Assembly: GCF_000219625.1 (NCBI RefSeq)
Contig: NC_018212.1
Span: forward strand, 1,364,001 to 1,428,000
Length of the DNA stretch: 64,000 nt
Direction of reading: 5' to 3'
Origin: Zymoseptoria tritici IPO323
Lineage: Eukaryota; Ascomycota; Dothideomycetes; Mycosphaerellales; Mycosphaerellaceae
Both the position numbers and the translations under genes were made by a program. Below, piece after piece: positions 63,519-64,000 of this stretch. The notes under the pieces were generated by a model. That model ran no database searches. It had not been told where the DNA came from and was given only the letters and a program-made list of their open reading frames with translations. Every line of letters begins with the position of its first letter. Position 1 is the first letter of the stretch.

Positions 63519-64000
63519 ATGGCTTCCGATTCCGCGCTCGAAAGCGTGAGAGTTGCCTTGACCGGGTATTTCACTGTGCTCTCAAGGATGCCGCACATTT
63601 CGCAAGACAGCCTTGAATTGCCTCCGCCTGCAGGATGGGATATGGACGTCAAGGGCTTGAAGGACCTGGGCAAATCGGACGCAGCCATCGAGTTCGTTCG
63701 TCATCTACCTTTCTTGAAACCGTGTATCGATTGTGATCAAGCCTGGATTGTGAGCAATCTCTTCAACCGTCGTTATCGAAAGTGCTGACACTTATTGAGA
63801 CCCCTTGTCTCCAGCTCTGGCACTTCACCGCGGCGAAGTCTGGCCAGCAGGCGCTGGAGTAGACATCACCACATCGCCGCATCTGATATATCTTTCCACG
63901 GCGATAGCTGCACGTGAGGGCATATATCTCATCCTGGACACGGAAAGCACCAACATTATTGAGGTCTCTACAGCTGGAGGACTACTTGCAGAGGATGTAT
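63519..64000 (+). CDS. unrecognised protein, cut by the window end
   Basis: Exon 1 (63519-63768) begins MASDSALESVRVALTGYF and contains PPPAGWDMDVKGLK and LPFLKPCIDCDQAWIVSNLF. A 46-nt intron from GTCGTT to CCAG with a GCTGAC branch site joins it in phase 1 to an open frame starting at 63815 (LALHRGEVWPAGAGVDIT, later EGIYLILDTESTNIIEV). The frame is still open at the last base, so the gene is partial. I recognise no family. Without the intron the first frame stops at once. The donor is not the usual GTAAGT, so the exact junction is uncertain. Confidence 0.65.

Noticed and set aside
1..64000. CRISPR arrays, operons, ribosome binding sites, bacterial elements
   Set aside because: The window is eukaryotic; no regular spacer-repeat array was seen.

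Overview
This window is nuclear DNA of a filamentous ascomycete. Every supported protein gene has short GT-AG introns (42-243 nt, mostly about 55) with CTRAC-type branch sites, genes lie on both strands without operons, and families such as C2H2 plus fungal-specific transcription factors, WSC-domain secreted proteins, Stealth/xylosylphosphotransferase-like enzymes and RIP-like mutated repeats are typical. A Dothideomycete (Mycosphaerellales) is my best guess from general gene style only.

Layout. 0.6-8.4 kb: housekeeping genes (a zinc-finger protein, the Rab geranylgeranyltransferase beta subunit, a RhoGAP). 10.0-10.6 kb: a small six-cysteine secreted protein (effector-like). 11.5-17.2 kb: an AidB-type acyl-CoA dehydrogenase, an M18 aspartyl aminopeptidase and an MDR oxidoreductase, then a frameshifted NmrA-like remnant. 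18.17-18.36 kb: a tRNA-Glu(CTC) gene broken by three introns, two of which have all the marks of spliceosomal introns. 19.0-25.0 kb: cytochrome P450, FAD aromatic hydroxylase and extradiol ring-cleavage dioxygenase. 25.58-33.46 kb: a 7.9 kb inverted-repeat-bounded, RIP-like mutated mobile element carrying broken genes with a series of near-identical introns of about 50 nt. 33.8-40.2 kb: SDR, fumarylacetoacetase-family hydrolase, C2H2/fungal-specific transcription factor and a second SDR. 42.6-55.6 kb: GT8, GT34, a Thr/Ser-rich secreted protein, a Stealth phosphotransferase and a GT25-like transferase, with a 1.3 kb Tc1/mariner-like remnant in between. 56.3-62.9 kb: two large secreted or wall proteins. 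The window ends inside an unrecognised gene.

How genes work together. The P450, FAD hydroxylase, dioxygenase, FAH-family enzyme, SDRs and transcription factor fit a meta-cleavage aromatic catabolic cluster, split by the mobile element. The GT8, GT34, Stealth and GT25-like genes fit Golgi assembly of a phosphorylated or decorated wall glycan.

The most unusual item is the tRNA-Glu gene: removing two GTAAG...CTRAC...ACAG introns and one canonical 37/38 tRNA intron restores a perfect 72-nt cloverleaf. The second is the intron series in the mobile element, whose removal keeps one reading frame open through successive small exons.
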